64,000 nucleotides of DNA from Erythroxylum novogranatense (GCA_029891385.1 CM057225.1:16916620-16980619); one strand, 5' to 3'. Shown: positions 25,677-36,335, counted from the stretch's first letter. Made by a program: numbers and translations. The notes: a model not told the origin generated them from the letters alone.

Positions 25677-25886
25677 ATTGAGGTGGCCAGTAATCTGAGT
25701 TATGTTGAGGAGATGGTTCAGATTGTGGGATCACGGATCAAGCAGTTAAGGAACAGGGTTATTCCACTGGTAAAAGTCCTATGGAGGAACCACTCAATTG
25801 AGGAAGCAACTTGGGAGACTGAGGAGCATATGAGGAGACAGTATCCTCATCTATTCGATCATTCAAGTATGAAATTTCAGGGATGA
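25677..25886 (+). pseudogene. Element C polyprotein C-terminus, chromodomain-like
   Basis: This continues the integrase frame cut at 4824; the TSD ATTGA supplies the joining codons. It reads VASNLSYVEEMVQIV, then IPLVKVLWRNHSIEEATWET, then PHLF, and stops at TGA 25884-25886 after MKFQG. The VKVLWRNH...EEATWE block is the chromodomain-type tail of Tekay/Del-like chromoviruses, thought to direct integration to heterochromatin. It is open over this stretch, but the protein as a whole is dead because of upstream breaks. Confidence 0.9.
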
Positions 25887-25909
25887 AATTTTTATTAGAA
25901 TGGGAGAAT
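25873..25909 (+). other. Element C pre-PPT stem-loop and polypurine tract
   Basis: AATTTCA-GGGA-TGAAATT (25873-25890) is a perfect 7-bp stem that overlaps the stop codon. It is followed by the purine-rich TGGGAGAA up to the LTR start at 25910. The stem differs from E's AATTTCG...CGAAATT at both partners of one pair, so pairing is kept. Confidence 0.75.
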
Positions 25910-26261
25910 TGTAACATCCCATCACCGATGGGAAGGGTATATTGGTAAATTGGGACGGGCTAATAGGTCACATCGCATATTTTGATTTATTCATTCATTT
26001 GGCCTCTCGATATAGAGAGGAATGAGACATTTTGTACATGCACATATATGTACATGCATTCATGGCATTTCTCGGTATTTGTTGTGAATATGATGTGATT
26101 TGTGAATTGTGAAATAATTATGTTTGAAAATGTGTTTTGGGATGTTCTAGGAGTGATTCTCGGTTGTTAGTAACCCATAGAAAATTTTTGAAAATTTTGG
26201 GAGAAAATGTCCGGACTGGAGAATTTTCTAGGTGACTTGATCGATTGACTTAATAAGTACT
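25910..26261 (+). repeat. Element C 3' LTR, segment 1
   Basis: It starts TGTAACATCCC and aligns with the first 350 or so bases of A's LTR (shared GGTAAATTGGGAC, CATTCATTTGGCC and a run near TACATGCATTCATG). Element D interrupts it at 26262. Confidence 0.88.
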
Positions 26262-26673
26262 TGGTCCTGGCGGTCGGTCGTCTTTGCCCAAGACTTGATC
26301 ATAACGACTGTCGGCCGATCGTCCGCTTTCTCAAATATCGATCTGTACCTATGCAAGCCCAGATCCAATCCACGATCTCCTTGGCCCATCCGCATGTGAG
26401 ACCCCCCCATGCACGCGTAAAGACTTAAACCTAGCTATTACTTCATATAAGGTACAATTCTACCATAACGAAGGTACGCACAATCATAACCCTAGTTTTC
26501 TGCTTACTGCCGATCCCACCTTCACCGAAAAGACCGACTTGGCGTCGGAGGGCTTATCGAAACAACCCCGACGTGCCTTCTTTGTTTTGGCAGAATCTCG
26601 CACCGAAACTCTCACGTGAAGCAACTGACTCATGGATCCAAACGACAACGTGCAGTTTCACCACAATCCGACA
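26262..26673 (+). repeat. Element D 5' LTR
   Basis: It matches 43881-44297, including a run near GATCCAATCCACGATCTCC and one near GGCACAATTCTACCATAACG in the right copy. The left start is TGGTCCTGGCGG, the right TGGTCGGGTCGG. The 3' edge is less certain: the left ends ATCCGACA and the right ATCCGTGA. Confidence 0.8.
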
Positions 26674-26679
26674 GAACCA

Positions 26680-26702
26680 ATTGGTGCCAACCGTGGGGCC
26701 CG
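26680..26702 (+). other. Element D candidate primer binding site
   Basis: TTGGTGCCAACCGTGGGGCC lies seven bases after the LTR. Its ending is a context I associate with Tat-like plant gypsy elements. I cannot name the tRNA with certainty. Confidence 0.55.
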
Positions 26703-26799
26703 ACATCAGGGTACCACGTCCAGAAATACATAGATCTGTCAGGCGGCGGCAGCTAACCCTGATGTAGCCGCTGTCGCGGCTCTGGCGTTACAAAGGGTA

Positions 26800-28092
26800 G
26801 GTTTACAGCTACCTGCAACCTTGTCGCCTGCACATCATCTTTCCCGCACAGAATCTTCAGACCCGAATGATCAACTGCAACCTCAAGACTTGGAACAAGA
26901 AGAACAGAGCGTAGCTTAGGAGGATAACGCTGCACTCAATACGCACCCGAATCTCCAACACCAATCGGATGCAGATCCTCTTCCGCCAGTACACGCCTCT
27001 CTTACCCGAAAGTAGATTGAGGAAGCGGCTGATCTGTTGATTCGCCAAATTTTACAATCTCATCCAGCACAACAGCAGCCTTCTGCACGGCAGACCGCAC
27101 GGCAGATCAGCATGACTACCGATCGCCACCCTACCGAAGCCCTAGAAAAAATTGTGGATGATCGGATCAATGCGGCAATGAGCTTTCGCCCAGATCGCCC
27201 GACAGCTCAGTACAGCTCTCCCTTTACTCCGGTAATCTTGGATAGTCTCCCGGTGCCCGGCACTAAAATACCGACGCCCGAAAAGTACACTGGAAAGATC
27301 GACCCCCTGGATTACCTACAGCACTACCAGTCGATGATGAATTTGCACTGCGTTCCAGACGCCATTAAGTGCAAGACTTTCTGTACATCCTTCCAAGAGG
27401 GAGCTCGGCGATGGTTTAATAGCTTGCCCCCGAGTTGTATCACGTGTTTTGAAGATTTCAGGTTATTATTCCTGAACCAGTTCGCCACAAGTAAGCAGAC
27501 GCAAAAGACGGCCTTAGAAGTGATGCAGTTGACACAAGAGAGGAACGAGAGCCTACGAGAATTCATCACACGGTTCAATAATGAAGCGGTCGAGGTCCCC
27601 AACCTCACTTGCTCGTCAATGTTAGCAACGCTTATGAACAACACGAGGGATGAAGAGTTCAAAAAGTCGTTAGCCCTCGATCAGGCCCGATCCATTCAGA
27701 AATAAGAAGCAGGCGGATAGGTACATTGACGAAGAAGTGCTGAAAAATACGAGGTGTCGATGATGATCGCCGCCAAATGACAGAGCGAAGTGGTTCGCAT
27801 GGCGACAAAAGGTCGGTCGAATCGAGAAAACCATCCGATCGGCGGGGATACCGACAGAGTTCACCCCGCTCAATGCATTTATATGCGAAGTACTACGCAC
27901 CATAAGAGCGGACGGGGAAACTATTCGAGAACCCGGAAAGATGAAGACTCCCTCCAAGGATAGAAACCCCAATTTATATTGCCATTTCCACAAAGACATC
28001 GGTCATAACACGGAACATTGCCGGCAGTTGAAAAGAGAGATCGAATCCCTCATCCAAAGGGGAAGGTTGAGCCGATTTGTGAAGCACGAGTA
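26800..28092 (+). pseudogene. Element D gag (broken) with zinc-knuckle-like motif
   Basis: The main open part is 27037-27705 (222 residues). It contains the retrotransposon gag core: PTPEKYTGKIDPLDYLQHYQ, then FQEGARRWFNSLPPSCI, FEDFRLLFLNQFATS and LREFITRFNNEAV. The same frame extends upstream to about 26800 through two TAG stops (26917 and 27013). After a frame change near 27700 the C-terminus continues to about 28092 with PTEFTPLNAFICEVL and the knuckle YCHFHKDIGHNTEHCRQLK. It would form the virus-like particle and bind RNA. Confidence 0.88.
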
Positions 28093-28094
28093 AA

Positions 28095-28960
28095 ATGCCG
28101 ACCGAGATAACGAGCATAAGCGGTCGGTTCGACAATGACGGCGGTATGGGAGGCGAAATGATAAAGCAGTGGAGGTCGCAGAAGCAATCTGAGATGACCC
28201 AAACACGAAGTGAGGTCGATCCAGGACACGAGGCACAGAATGTTGGGCAACAAGATGACCGACCGGTGAGGGTCATTAATATGATATTTGGTGGAAATGC
28301 AGCGGGGGGATCCACTGCTAACAGAAGAAAGAGATATGCCAAGCAGGTCGACAAAAACTTGTCAATCAAAAGAAAGAGGGAGAACGATGGGACAATATCG
28401 TTCGACGAGCCAGATTTTGATGGTGTCAGTTGTCCTCATGATGACACGCTCGTTGTAAATCTGAACATGGACGGCAACGAGGTGAAGCGCGTAATGATTG
28501 ATACAGGAAGCTCGGTCGACCTGTTATATTATGATGCCTTCAAGCAGATGGAGATACCAGAGGATCATCACGCCTATTGACGGCCCTATCAAAGGGTAGC
28601 TGGAGCATCACTATCCATTCACGGGTCCACTTAAAAGTGAAGTTCGGGCCAAAACCGTGCCAAATAGAGAAGGACGTTGAGTTCCTAGTTGTGAAGTTTC
28701 AAGGCGTACAATACGATAATCGACGGGCTACCGAGAATGCCCTAGAGCAATTGCTTCCACCTATTATCAAGCGATGAAGTTTCCAACGCCCCGCTGAGTC
28801 GGTGTTGTTAGAGGTCAACAGAGAATCGCCAGGGAATGCTACTTAGCAGAAACAAGGACACTAGACGGAGCGGTAGTCCTGACGAGCTCTCTTGACATGA
28901 GGGTCGATAAAAAAGAGCAAAATATTGAAGCCAGCTGAGCAAAACTCAAGACTCTATCGA
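28095..28960 (+). pseudogene. Element D aspartic protease and pre-RT linker (truncated pol)
   Basis: Frame 28095-28580 contains CPHDDTLVVNLNMDG and VMIDTGSSVDLLYYDAF; the catalytic Asp codon is 28500-28502. The frame shifts after 28580. At 28577-28777 the protease tail continues (GPKPCQIEKDVEFLVVKFQG). At about 28780-28910 a linker resembling RECYLAETRTLDGAVV can be read. Coding similarity then stops, and no RT follows. The H-DD-LVV and DTGSSVDLL wording is typical of Tat-lineage proteases. Confidence 0.85.
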
Positions 28961-29190
28961 GGCCCCGGAACTCACAAATTTTGAAGGCGTTCTACCAATA
29001 GATAAGTTTGATTTTACTTATGTATTTGTCCATTATTGTTTATTGTAAACCCGTGGGTACCTTTTTCCTGTCCCTGCCAGACAGATTTTTTAACGGCCCA
29101 CGCCCTCATTATCGTTAATAAAGGGACCTTCAGATTTTCTGGCAAAGAAAAAATTTCATTATATTCGGCAAAGCGCAGAAAATCTCACCA
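28961..29190 (+). other. Element D stretch before the tandem array, nothing recognised
   Basis: A T-rich stretch with no conserved frame, where RT would be expected in a full Tat element. Either pol was deleted or this is a non-autonomous derivative. Confidence 0.5.
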
Positions 29191-29507
29191 GCCATCGCTG
29201 GGCCTCGACATAGATTGACTACGGTCGATCGGTCGTCAAGACAAGATCCTTGAGACCATCGCTCGGCCTCGACACAGATCGACTACGATCGATCGGTCGC
29301 CAAGACAAGATCCTTGGGACCATCGTTCGGCCTCGACATAGATCGACTACGGTCGATCGGTCACCAAGACAAGATCCTTGGGACCATCGCTCGGCCTCGA
29401 CACAGATCGACTACGGTCGATCGGTCGCCAAGACAAGATCCTTAGGACCATCGCTCGACCTCGACACAGATCGACTACGATCGATCGGTCGCCAAGACAA
29501 GATCCTT
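29191..29507 (+). repeat. 64-bp tandem repeat in element D, left block
   Basis: About five units begin GACCATCG at 29254, 29318, 29382 and 29446, an exact 64-bp period, preceded by a diverged unit. Each contains GATCGACTACGGTCGATCGG and CCAAGACAAGATCCTT. Because 64 is not a multiple of 3, the apparent ORF 29250-29531 rotates through frames and is not a gene. Solo LTR F enters the last unit. Confidence 0.95.
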
Positions 29508-31524
29508 TGTAACATCCCGTTACCGAGGTGACGGGTATATCTGTAAATTTGGATCAGGTTAAGATTGTGTACAGGCTAATGTAAATTGTGCATGCATTAT
29601 AACTTCTATAGTTACTAGTAAATGAACTATTGTTGCATAAGCATATGTATATACGTACATGTATGACAATTTCCCGATTGAATTGTGGAAAATTGGAAAT
29701 TGTGTGATAAGCGTATATGAGTTTTGAATATGGAATTGGAATGAGAAAATTGAATTTAAAGGATTGAATTATGAGATTGGAGTGTAGGAGTATGTAATTC
29801 CTAATTTTGTGAATTCATGGAACTTTTTCTGGAAATTTTTAGAGTTTTAGATCCGGACCGGAAAATTTGACTAAGGGACTGATTAATGTGATTCCAGGTC
29901 CGGGATTGATTGGCAATTGATATGAGATAATGTGACATATGATTTTGGGTTTTATTATTAATGATCATTGCGAAATTGGGAGTAAAATAGAATAAGAATC
30001 GGACGTGTTAGACCCTAAGAATTGGACATGAAGTGGAGGATCTCATATATATATATGTATAAGCTTTTAAGGTAAACTTATTTCTTCATTTTCTTCGCCT
30101 TAAATGCGATGATCGTGGGTGAGCATTTGGCGATTTGGAGTTTCTTGGAGGATTCTCAATGGATTGAAGCTTGAATCAAGTAAGTTTATACTTGTTTATG
30201 AGTTAAATCGTTTCATTTGATCATTGATTTGAGTATGAATTGGTTTAGAGAATTTGAAAGTTACGGATGATAGGGTTTTGAGATTTTCGTTGGTTTTGAT
30301 TTGGGTTTTTGATAAATAATGGTTTAAATGATGGATTGAGGTTAGAAATAAGTTGGGTTTAAGGTTTAAAACTGATTGAGAGTGTTTAGAATGAATTTGG
30401 ATGAGTTAGATCAGAAAAATTTGAGAAATTTCTGGGTTTCTGTCGCGATTTTGCGATTGCACGCCGTGACGTGCGATGAACACGCTGTGGCGACCAACCC
30501 GATGTGCACGTCATGATTTAATTAAAAATATTTTAATTTATGCGCATGGCGAGGAGGACAATAGCATACGCATGACGAGCAGCGTGCGTCGTCATGACGT
30601 GGGATGCTTGATTGGCCTTGGCATCGGAAGCTTTAGAAAATGAATTTGAGGATTTTGAATTTGGAAAATTTTGGGATTTAAATTGGATTGGTTATGGATC
30701 AAAGTGGCACTTGAGAAATAGGAATTTCAATCTAGAAGAAATGAAATTAAAGGATTATAAGGTGATTGTTACAAGTAATGAGCTTGAGGATTGATTTTCA
30801 AATGAATTGGTTTCTAAATGACTAATTGGAATTTGGAGACTAAGAATATTGAATTGATAAGAATGGAAATTCGGAATGTAATTATATGATTATTGGAATT
30901 GAGTGGTAAACGATTAGTGATTGTGATTCTAATTGAAAGTATTATGGATTAGTAAGAGAGTGATCAAATTGAGAATTGTGAATTGGATTGGGAATGTCAT
31001 AACATGTATAGTATTTATCGTATTTGTTAAATATGTATTATTGTATTGATATTGGCTAAAATGGTAATGTGAATTATTTGGATTGACATAGAGGTTCGAT
31101 GGATCGACACTCCACGGACGATATTGGGACTTCCTGTGTCAGAGCTTCGGAAGTGCGGGTGAGTAACCTAGTTGGTTTCTCAACCTTATGTGTTTATTAA
31201 TTATATGCATTGATTGCCATGAGGAAGCGAGGATGGATATATGTAATTGAGTGATTTGATTGATTTGAACCACGGCGTTGAAATATTGGATTGTGTTATT
31301 GAAGTGCAAATGTGAATAAGTATGTGTAAATGCATGAGTAAATTGGATTATAAATGTGTTAATGAAATGAAATGTAAATGCATAGGAATGAAATACGGAC
31401 TAAAAGTCCAAGACATTGGAAAATGATCGAAATGCAATAATTGGAAATTGGAAAGTGACATGTGCATTCATGCATAGTAAATGATCGATAATAGTAGTTG
31501 TGACCGGTGGTACCAACGTATGCA

Positions 31525-31695
31525 GAGCCACGAGCTCAATACCTTTATGCCGTCCTTTGGGTTTTCAGGCACATCATGCCTAATGTATATGATAGAGCTT
31601 TAAGCTCAACGCACAGGACCTCAGGTCCAACGACTGATAGAGCCTCAGGCTCACCGCAGGGCATATCAAGCCCAACGATTTCAAAGCCACTCGCT
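31525..31695 (+). repeat. Row of about seven small hairpins in solo LTR F
   Basis: Successive short inverted repeats: GAGC-CACGA-GCTC (31525-31537), GGCA-CATCA-TGCC (31568-31580), GAGCTTTAAGCTC (31595-31607), GGACC-TCA-GGTCC (31616-31628), GAGCC-TCA-GGCTC (31640-31652), GGGC-ATATCAA-GCCC (31659-31673) and AGC-CACTC-GCT (31685-31695). Centres of the last five are 20-25 bp apart and most are followed by AACG. The stems differ in sequence yet remain self-complementary. Confidence 0.75.
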
Positions 31696-31888
31696 CAACG
31701 TAAATGATCGGCGCACGGTCACAACAACAAACGAAAATTGAAAGTGTCTCATGGGCATTGCATATGTATATGATCGATCGAAATGTAAATTGACCGTGAA
31801 TGACCGTGAAATGTGAATAAGGAAATTGCATGTGATATTCTTGTAAGTGCTACTTGTGTGTTAGGTGTATATGATTGTGAATGCATGA

Positions 31889-31941
31889 GTTGGGTGAACC
31901 ATCGATGATGGTTTCTCACCGAGTTCGCAAACTCACCCAAC
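31889..31941 (+). promoter_or_regulatory. Branched inverted-repeat module in solo LTR F
   Basis: It has the same three stems as the A 3' LTR copy: GTTGGGT with ACCCAAC outside, and ACCATC-GAT-GATGGT and GAGTT-CGCA-AACTC inside, all perfect. The flanking sequence of F has diverged more from A than this module has. Confidence 0.65.
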
Positions 31942-32321
31942 ATTGCATCTATTTTTCAGAAGTGAAGAGTACCCGTTAGACACACGGAGTATGATCGTTG
32001 CTAGCAAGGCGTAGTGTCGGGTCAGATCGGTGTCGCCACATCTGCATTAGAGTAGTGATTTGTTTCAAATGAGCCCTTTTGATTTATGTGTACTTGTATG
32101 GTATAACTGAAATTGGTTTATAATTGAAATTGTTTTGTAATTGCAAATGTTTTGTTATAATTGGGCCAAATCATTATTGTTTTGCGACTCAACTGCTGTA
32201 AGAAAAGAAAATGTCATATCAAGTTTTAAAAGGTAGTGACTGTTTAATACGCCACCCTCATGGTCACGGGCTCGGATATCTTTGTTGATGTCGGGTTCGG
32301 TCGTCGGGGTGGGGTGCTACA

Positions 32322-32510
32322 TCCTTGGGACCATCTTCGGCTTCGATGCGGATCGACTACGATCGATCGGTAGCCAAGACAAGATCCTTGGGACCATCGT
32401 TCGGCCTTGACACAAATCGACTACGGTCGATCGGTCGCCAAGACAAGATCCTTGGGACCATCTCTCGGCCTCGACACAGATCGACTACGGTCGATCGATC
32501 GATCATAGTC
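32322..32510 (+). repeat. 64-bp tandem repeat in element D, right block
   Basis: The array continues after F. GACCATC starts recur at 32329, 32392 and 32456, a period of 63-64 bp. The last unit runs into GATCGATCGATC and then, at about 32511, into plastid DNA. A remnant resembling CTCGGCCTCGAC reappears at about 40774 on the far side of the plastid block. Confidence 0.9.
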
Positions 32511-32690
32511 GACGTGAAGAATAAAAAAGAAAATCTTTTCCTTGCTTGATTTTTCAATGTTCTGAACATTTTATTTATTCTACATCTTTATATATTATTC
32601 TACATCTTTATATATTAAATAAATATATATATATATTAAATAAAGCAAAAGGTTCGATAAATTTGAAAAAAACCAAGTCATCAACGGAAT
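32511..32690 (+). pseudogene. psbI: psbI last codons and psbI-trnS spacer (plastid-derived)
   Basis: CGTGAAGAATAA (32513-32524) encodes the last residues (REE) and stop of psbI, a small photosystem II subunit. The AT-rich psbI-trnS spacer follows, leading into trnS as in plastomes. Only the gene's tail is present; this is the left junction of the plastid block. Confidence 0.7.
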
Positions 32691-32768
32691 CGGAAAGAGA
32701 GGGATTCAACCCCCATGCGTAATAACTCGCACAACGGATTAACAATCTGACGCTTTAGTCCACTCTAG
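32691..32768 (-). pseudogene. trnS-GCU: trnS-GCU remnant (plastid-derived), copy 1
   Basis: On the minus strand it matches plastid trnS-GCU (ACTAAAGCG, loop region, then CCCTCTCTTTCCG) with several substitutions, including the T-loop and the anticodon GCT changed to GTT. The 5' acceptor part is lost. It is too degraded to be functional. Confidence 0.82.
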
Positions 32769-33276
32769 CTTATTGATACTTTATAGAAAACCTCACTTGA
32801 ATCCATTTGATTTTTTTTTAATCGAAAAAAACCCTGAGAAACGAAGTCGTGTATCCCCGATTAATGCAGCCTCAGATGCTTCAATTGTCGGTTCTAGCAT
32901 TGAGCGAAAGGTGTTATGCCTATGGTTAGGATATGGGTTCTATATTGCAGGTTAATCTTACTCCAATCCTACCAATAGGCGGCATAGAGGAAGAAGCACT
33001 ACGCCTAGGAATCAACAACAAACGAAAACTTTGTTATAAATTCTCCCTTTTCCTTATTGGGATCGGGACTAAGAAGAGTGGTTGGGACAACAAGCATCCA
33101 TCTCGTTCGTACTTTGGATACCCGTATAACCATCGAAGAATGTTGAAGTGACTAATTCCTAGAAAGTGAAGAAGGTTGAGGACAAAGAAATCGACTTGTC
33201 CTAGATGTAGAAATATCAAAATTTTGCCTTCTCCAGAGAAAAAATGATATTAGCACGGATACAAAGACATAAAGAA
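32769..33276. other. Plastid-like DNA, source not identified
   Basis: This lies between trnS copy 1 and the psaB 3' end. The right part (about 33240-33276) continues directly beyond the psaB stop, as in a psaB downstream spacer. I could not assign the rest. The ORFs 32773-32955 and 32933-33151 are not recognised. Confidence 0.4.
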
Positions 33277-33778
<502 letters not shown>

Positions 33779-33895
33779 GGATAGATGGCTGAGTGGACTA
33801 AAGCGTCGGATTGCTAATCCGTTGTGTGAGTTATTCGTACCGAGGGTTCGAATCCCTCTCTTTCCGATTCCGTTGATGACTTGGTATTTTTCCAA
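33779..33895 (+). pseudogene. trnS-GCU: trnS-GCU copy 2 with psbI-side spacer (plastid-derived)
   Basis: This is a nearly full-length serine tRNA of about 88 nt (33779-33866): GATGGCTGAGTGGACTAAAG, anticodon arm ATTGCTAAT with GCT, long variable arm, and GGTTCGAATCCCTCTCTTTCC. The following spacer (to 33895) is the inverted match of 32661-32690. The acceptor 5' end is slightly altered. It lacks nuclear tRNA context and is best taken as a plastid relic. Confidence 0.88.
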
Positions 33896-34297
33896 ATCGG
33901 ACGTGAGAATTTCCCCCCATCCGGCTCAAGTAGTTACACCAAATAAAGGAAGGGACTCCCACTTTCCAAATCAATAACCCTCCCCCCAAAAGCCACTCCT
34001 TACTCAAGTTCCCAATGAAGACCAAACAACATTTCATTTGGTCAGTCTTTTTTTTTAGAATTTCTGAATTCTTTATTCAATTCTCACAATTAGGGCTTTC
34101 TGTATATTTTCCCCGGTTCCGTTGCTGCCGCGTGCTTTACGCAATCAATCGGATCAGATAGATATTCCTTCAACACAACATAGGTCATCGAAGGATCTTG
34201 AGACCCACCCAAGCACGTAAAGCCGGATCTTTCAAAAATGGATTCCTATTCAAGAGTGCATAACCGCATGGATAAGCTCACACTAACCCATCAATTA
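33896..34297. other. Plastid-like DNA, source not identified
   Basis: It has plastid-like composition between the trnS and atpB pieces. Words such as CATAACCGCATGGATAAGCTC look plastid-derived, but I cannot place them. No gene is supported. Confidence 0.35.
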
Positions 34298-34562
34298 TCG
34301 GGTAGAATGCCTTCACGTGGGTTATCAACCACCCTTAAGATTTAAATGGGTTCTTTACAAGAAAGAATTACTTCTACCAAAGAAGGGTCTATAACTTCTA
34401 TTCAAGCGGTTTATGTACCAGTAAACGATTTGACCGATTCCCGCCTCGCCATCGACATTTGCACATTTAGATGCTACTATCAGATATCAAGAGGGTTAGC
34501 CGCTAAAGGTATCTATCCAAGAAGAGATCCTTTAGATTCAACGTCAACTATGCTACAACCTC
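34298..34562 (+). pseudogene. atpB: atpB internal fragment (plastid-derived)
   Basis: It encodes an inner part of the plastid ATP synthase beta subunit: GRMPS near 34300, then [40 protein letters not shown] and [10 protein letters not shown]. Frameshifts near 34325 and 34440-34470 break it. The N- and C-terminal thirds are missing. Confidence 0.93.
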
Positions 34563-34580
34563 CTTCCTTTTTGGCGGTTG

Positions 34581-34650
34581 TGGGCGAGGAGGATTCAACC
34601 CCGACACCGTGGTTCGTGAGCCACATGCTCTAATCCTCCGAGCTGAGCCC
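34581..34650 (-). pseudogene. trnR-ACG: trnR-ACG copy 1 (plastid-derived)
   Basis: On the minus strand it matches plastid arginine tRNA: GGATTAGAGCA, the stem before the anticodon loop, CACGGTGTCGGGG and TCCTCGCCCA, with substitutions. The anticodon loop is altered (TCACGAA). Confidence 0.8.
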
Positions 34651-34750
34651 CACCCGCCTCCTTCGGATCGGTTCCTGAGTACCCTAAAAGGAACCTTCCT
34701 CTTCCCTACCATTTCGGTTAAGAAGATGCGAAGGCGCCTCTCTGTTTCAA
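34651..34750. other. trnR-rrn5 plastid spacer, copy 1
   Basis: It matches the spacers after the other trnR copies (37491-37640 and 40491-40690), sharing GGATCGGTTCC, AAAAGGAACCTT, TTAAGAAGATGCG and GGCGCCTCTCT. Confidence 0.8.
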
Positions 34751-34989
34751 CAATGCACTTTCGGATCGAGAAAGCGGAACCGCTGACGCTGCATATTAGA
34801 ACTTATTAAAGCTCGATTCGCATCATTATGCTCGATAAAAGGAATGAGGAAGCTCCAATAGAAAAATATTGGAAGGGAAAATATCAAGATGAACCTGCTC
34901 CTATGCAATAGTAAGGAATTCTTGACATTATCGAGTTTGAACAACTTGTTCCACCGAATACCCGATTAAGCCCATCATTTGTCCTTTGT
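34751..34989. other. Plastid-like DNA, source not identified
   Basis: Mixed sequence between the spacer and rrn23. It may include several very short fragments. No gene is assigned. Confidence 0.35.
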
Positions 34990-35166
34990 ACTGCTACCGG
35001 GGCCTGGGAAGTCGGAATAGAGAGCACTCATCTTGGGTGGGCTTACTACTTAGATGTTTTCAGCAGCTTATCCGCTCGCACTTGGCTACCCGGCGTTCTG
35101 TGGGCACGATAACTGGTACACTGTAGGTGCGCCCTTCCCGGTCCTCTCATTTAGGAAAGGTCCTCT
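34990..35166 (-). pseudogene. rrn23: rrn23 fragment near the 3' end (plastid-derived)
   Basis: The plus strand shows the complement of plastid 23S rRNA near its 3' end: GGAAGTCGGAATAGAGAGC, CTCATCTTGGGTGGGCTTAC, GATAACTGGTACAC and CTCAATGCTCTAACGCC. It has several small deletions. Confidence 0.92.
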
Positions 35167-35194
35167 CAATGCTCTAACGCCTACAGGGAAAATG

Positions 35195-35263
35195 TGCCCC
35201 ATCGTCTAAAGTGGTTCAGACATCTCTTTCAAGGAGGCGTGGGATTGACTTCCCCGGGGTAGG
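35195..35263 (+). pseudogene. trnE-UUC: trnE-UUC (plastid-derived)
   Basis: It matches plastid glutamate tRNA: GCCCCATCGTCTAAAGTGG, CATCTCTTTCAAGGAGGC with the TTC anticodon, then GACTTCCCCGGGG. It has small indels. trnY follows after about 70 bp, as in plastomes. Confidence 0.88.
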
Positions 35264-35336
35264 GTATTTTAAAGGAAGTTGATCATGGATTAGTAATATA
35301 ATTACTAATATAATAAGTATGGAATTGATTCTTCCG

Positions 35337-35378
35337 GTCGATGCCCGAGCGGTTAATGGGGATGAATGTAAATTCGCT
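35337..35378 (+). pseudogene. trnY-GUA: trnY-GUA 5' part (plastid-derived)
   Basis: GGTCGATGCCCGAGCGGTTA and AATGTAAATTCG match the 5' half and anticodon loop (GTA) of plastid tyrosine tRNA. The 3' half is missing; the next piece is ndhD. Confidence 0.87.
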
Positions 35379-35392
35379 ATAATAATTTATTT

Positions 35393-35590
35393 ATTATCTA
35401 TGTTACTCAGATGTTCTATGGATACAAGTCGCTTAATGCCTCCAATTCTTATTGTTTTGATTGGGACCCTCGGGAGTTATTTATTTCTATTGTTATCCTT
35501 CTTCCGTAATAGCGATTGGTATTTATCCGATTTCGTGCTATCATTATCCGTTGACAAGGTCGGGTTATTCTATCTAATTATTTTATAGGT
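35393..35590 (+). pseudogene. ndhD: ndhD 3' end fragment (plastid-derived)
   Basis: With frame changes it reads TQMFYGYK, then [28 protein letters not shown], the C-terminal region of plastid NADH dehydrogenase subunit 4. The usual final residues are altered. Confidence 0.8.
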
Positions 35591-35682
35591 TTTTTTATTT
35601 TATAGGTATGACTCAAAATGCGACTCAAAATGCAATACAAGTAATTTCAAAATAAAAATCTGGTATAAAAAAAGAAGACACA

Positions 35683-35879
35683 ATGGAATCAGTAAGTGAG
35701 ATTTTGAATAAGTGTTTACATAATCTTCTTCTGTCCGAAGAAATGATTCATCGAAATAATGAGACACCATTGATATCGACCCTTCCGAGATCGCCAAATG
35801 TTCGGGAGTTCCTCTATTCAATCCTTTTCCATCTTCTTGTTGCTGGATCTCTCGTTCGTACACATCTTCTCTTTGTTAG
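35683..35879 (+). pseudogene. ycf2: ycf2 fragment (plastid-derived)
   Basis: It encodes [48 protein letters not shown] and RTHLLFV, an internal part of the very large plastid protein Ycf2. The fragment ends where a psaB piece starts. Confidence 0.88.
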
Positions 35880-36195
<316 letters not shown>

Positions 36196-36335
36196 GTCAC
36201 TTGTTAGATAGGAATTCTTGAACCCAAGAATTAAGAATAATCAGCTTTTCATTAACTAGAATAGAATAACCACTTAGAATAATGAAATAGATTATATTTG
36301 TCGAGAAGTGCAAAATCGTATGGAATATTCACCTG
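36196..36335. other. AT-rich plastid-like DNA, source not identified
   Basis: It lies between the psaB and rrn23 pieces. No gene is recognised. Confidence 0.35.

Larger units (their letters stand above)
29508..32321 (+). mobile_element. Solo LTR F, related to the LTRs of A and C
   Basis: It begins TGTAACATCCC and ends GGGGTGCTACA, with TSD TCCTT at 29503-29507 and 32322-32326. There is no internal region, so it is a solo LTR of 2814 bp left by LTR-LTR recombination. It shares with A the degraded CpG module (30437-30610), GTGAGTAACCTAGTTGGTT near 31160 and the branched module (31889-31941). It also carries its own row of small hairpins (31525-31695). The ORFs within it are not supported. Confidence 0.93.

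Noticed and set aside
29250..29531. Open frame of 93 residues with repeated LDTDRLRSIGRQDKIL-like words
   Set aside because: It is a by-product of the 64-bp tandem repeat; the period is not a multiple of three and the same DNA is read in rotating frames.
29508..32321. Possibility that F is a complete small element
   Set aside because: There is no PBS, PPT or internal region; termini and TSD frame a single LTR-like unit homologous to A's LTR.
33779..33866. Functional nuclear tRNA-Ser
   Set aside because: The sequence is plastid trnS-GCU with its plastid spacer, embedded in other plastid fragments; no nuclear tRNA context is seen.
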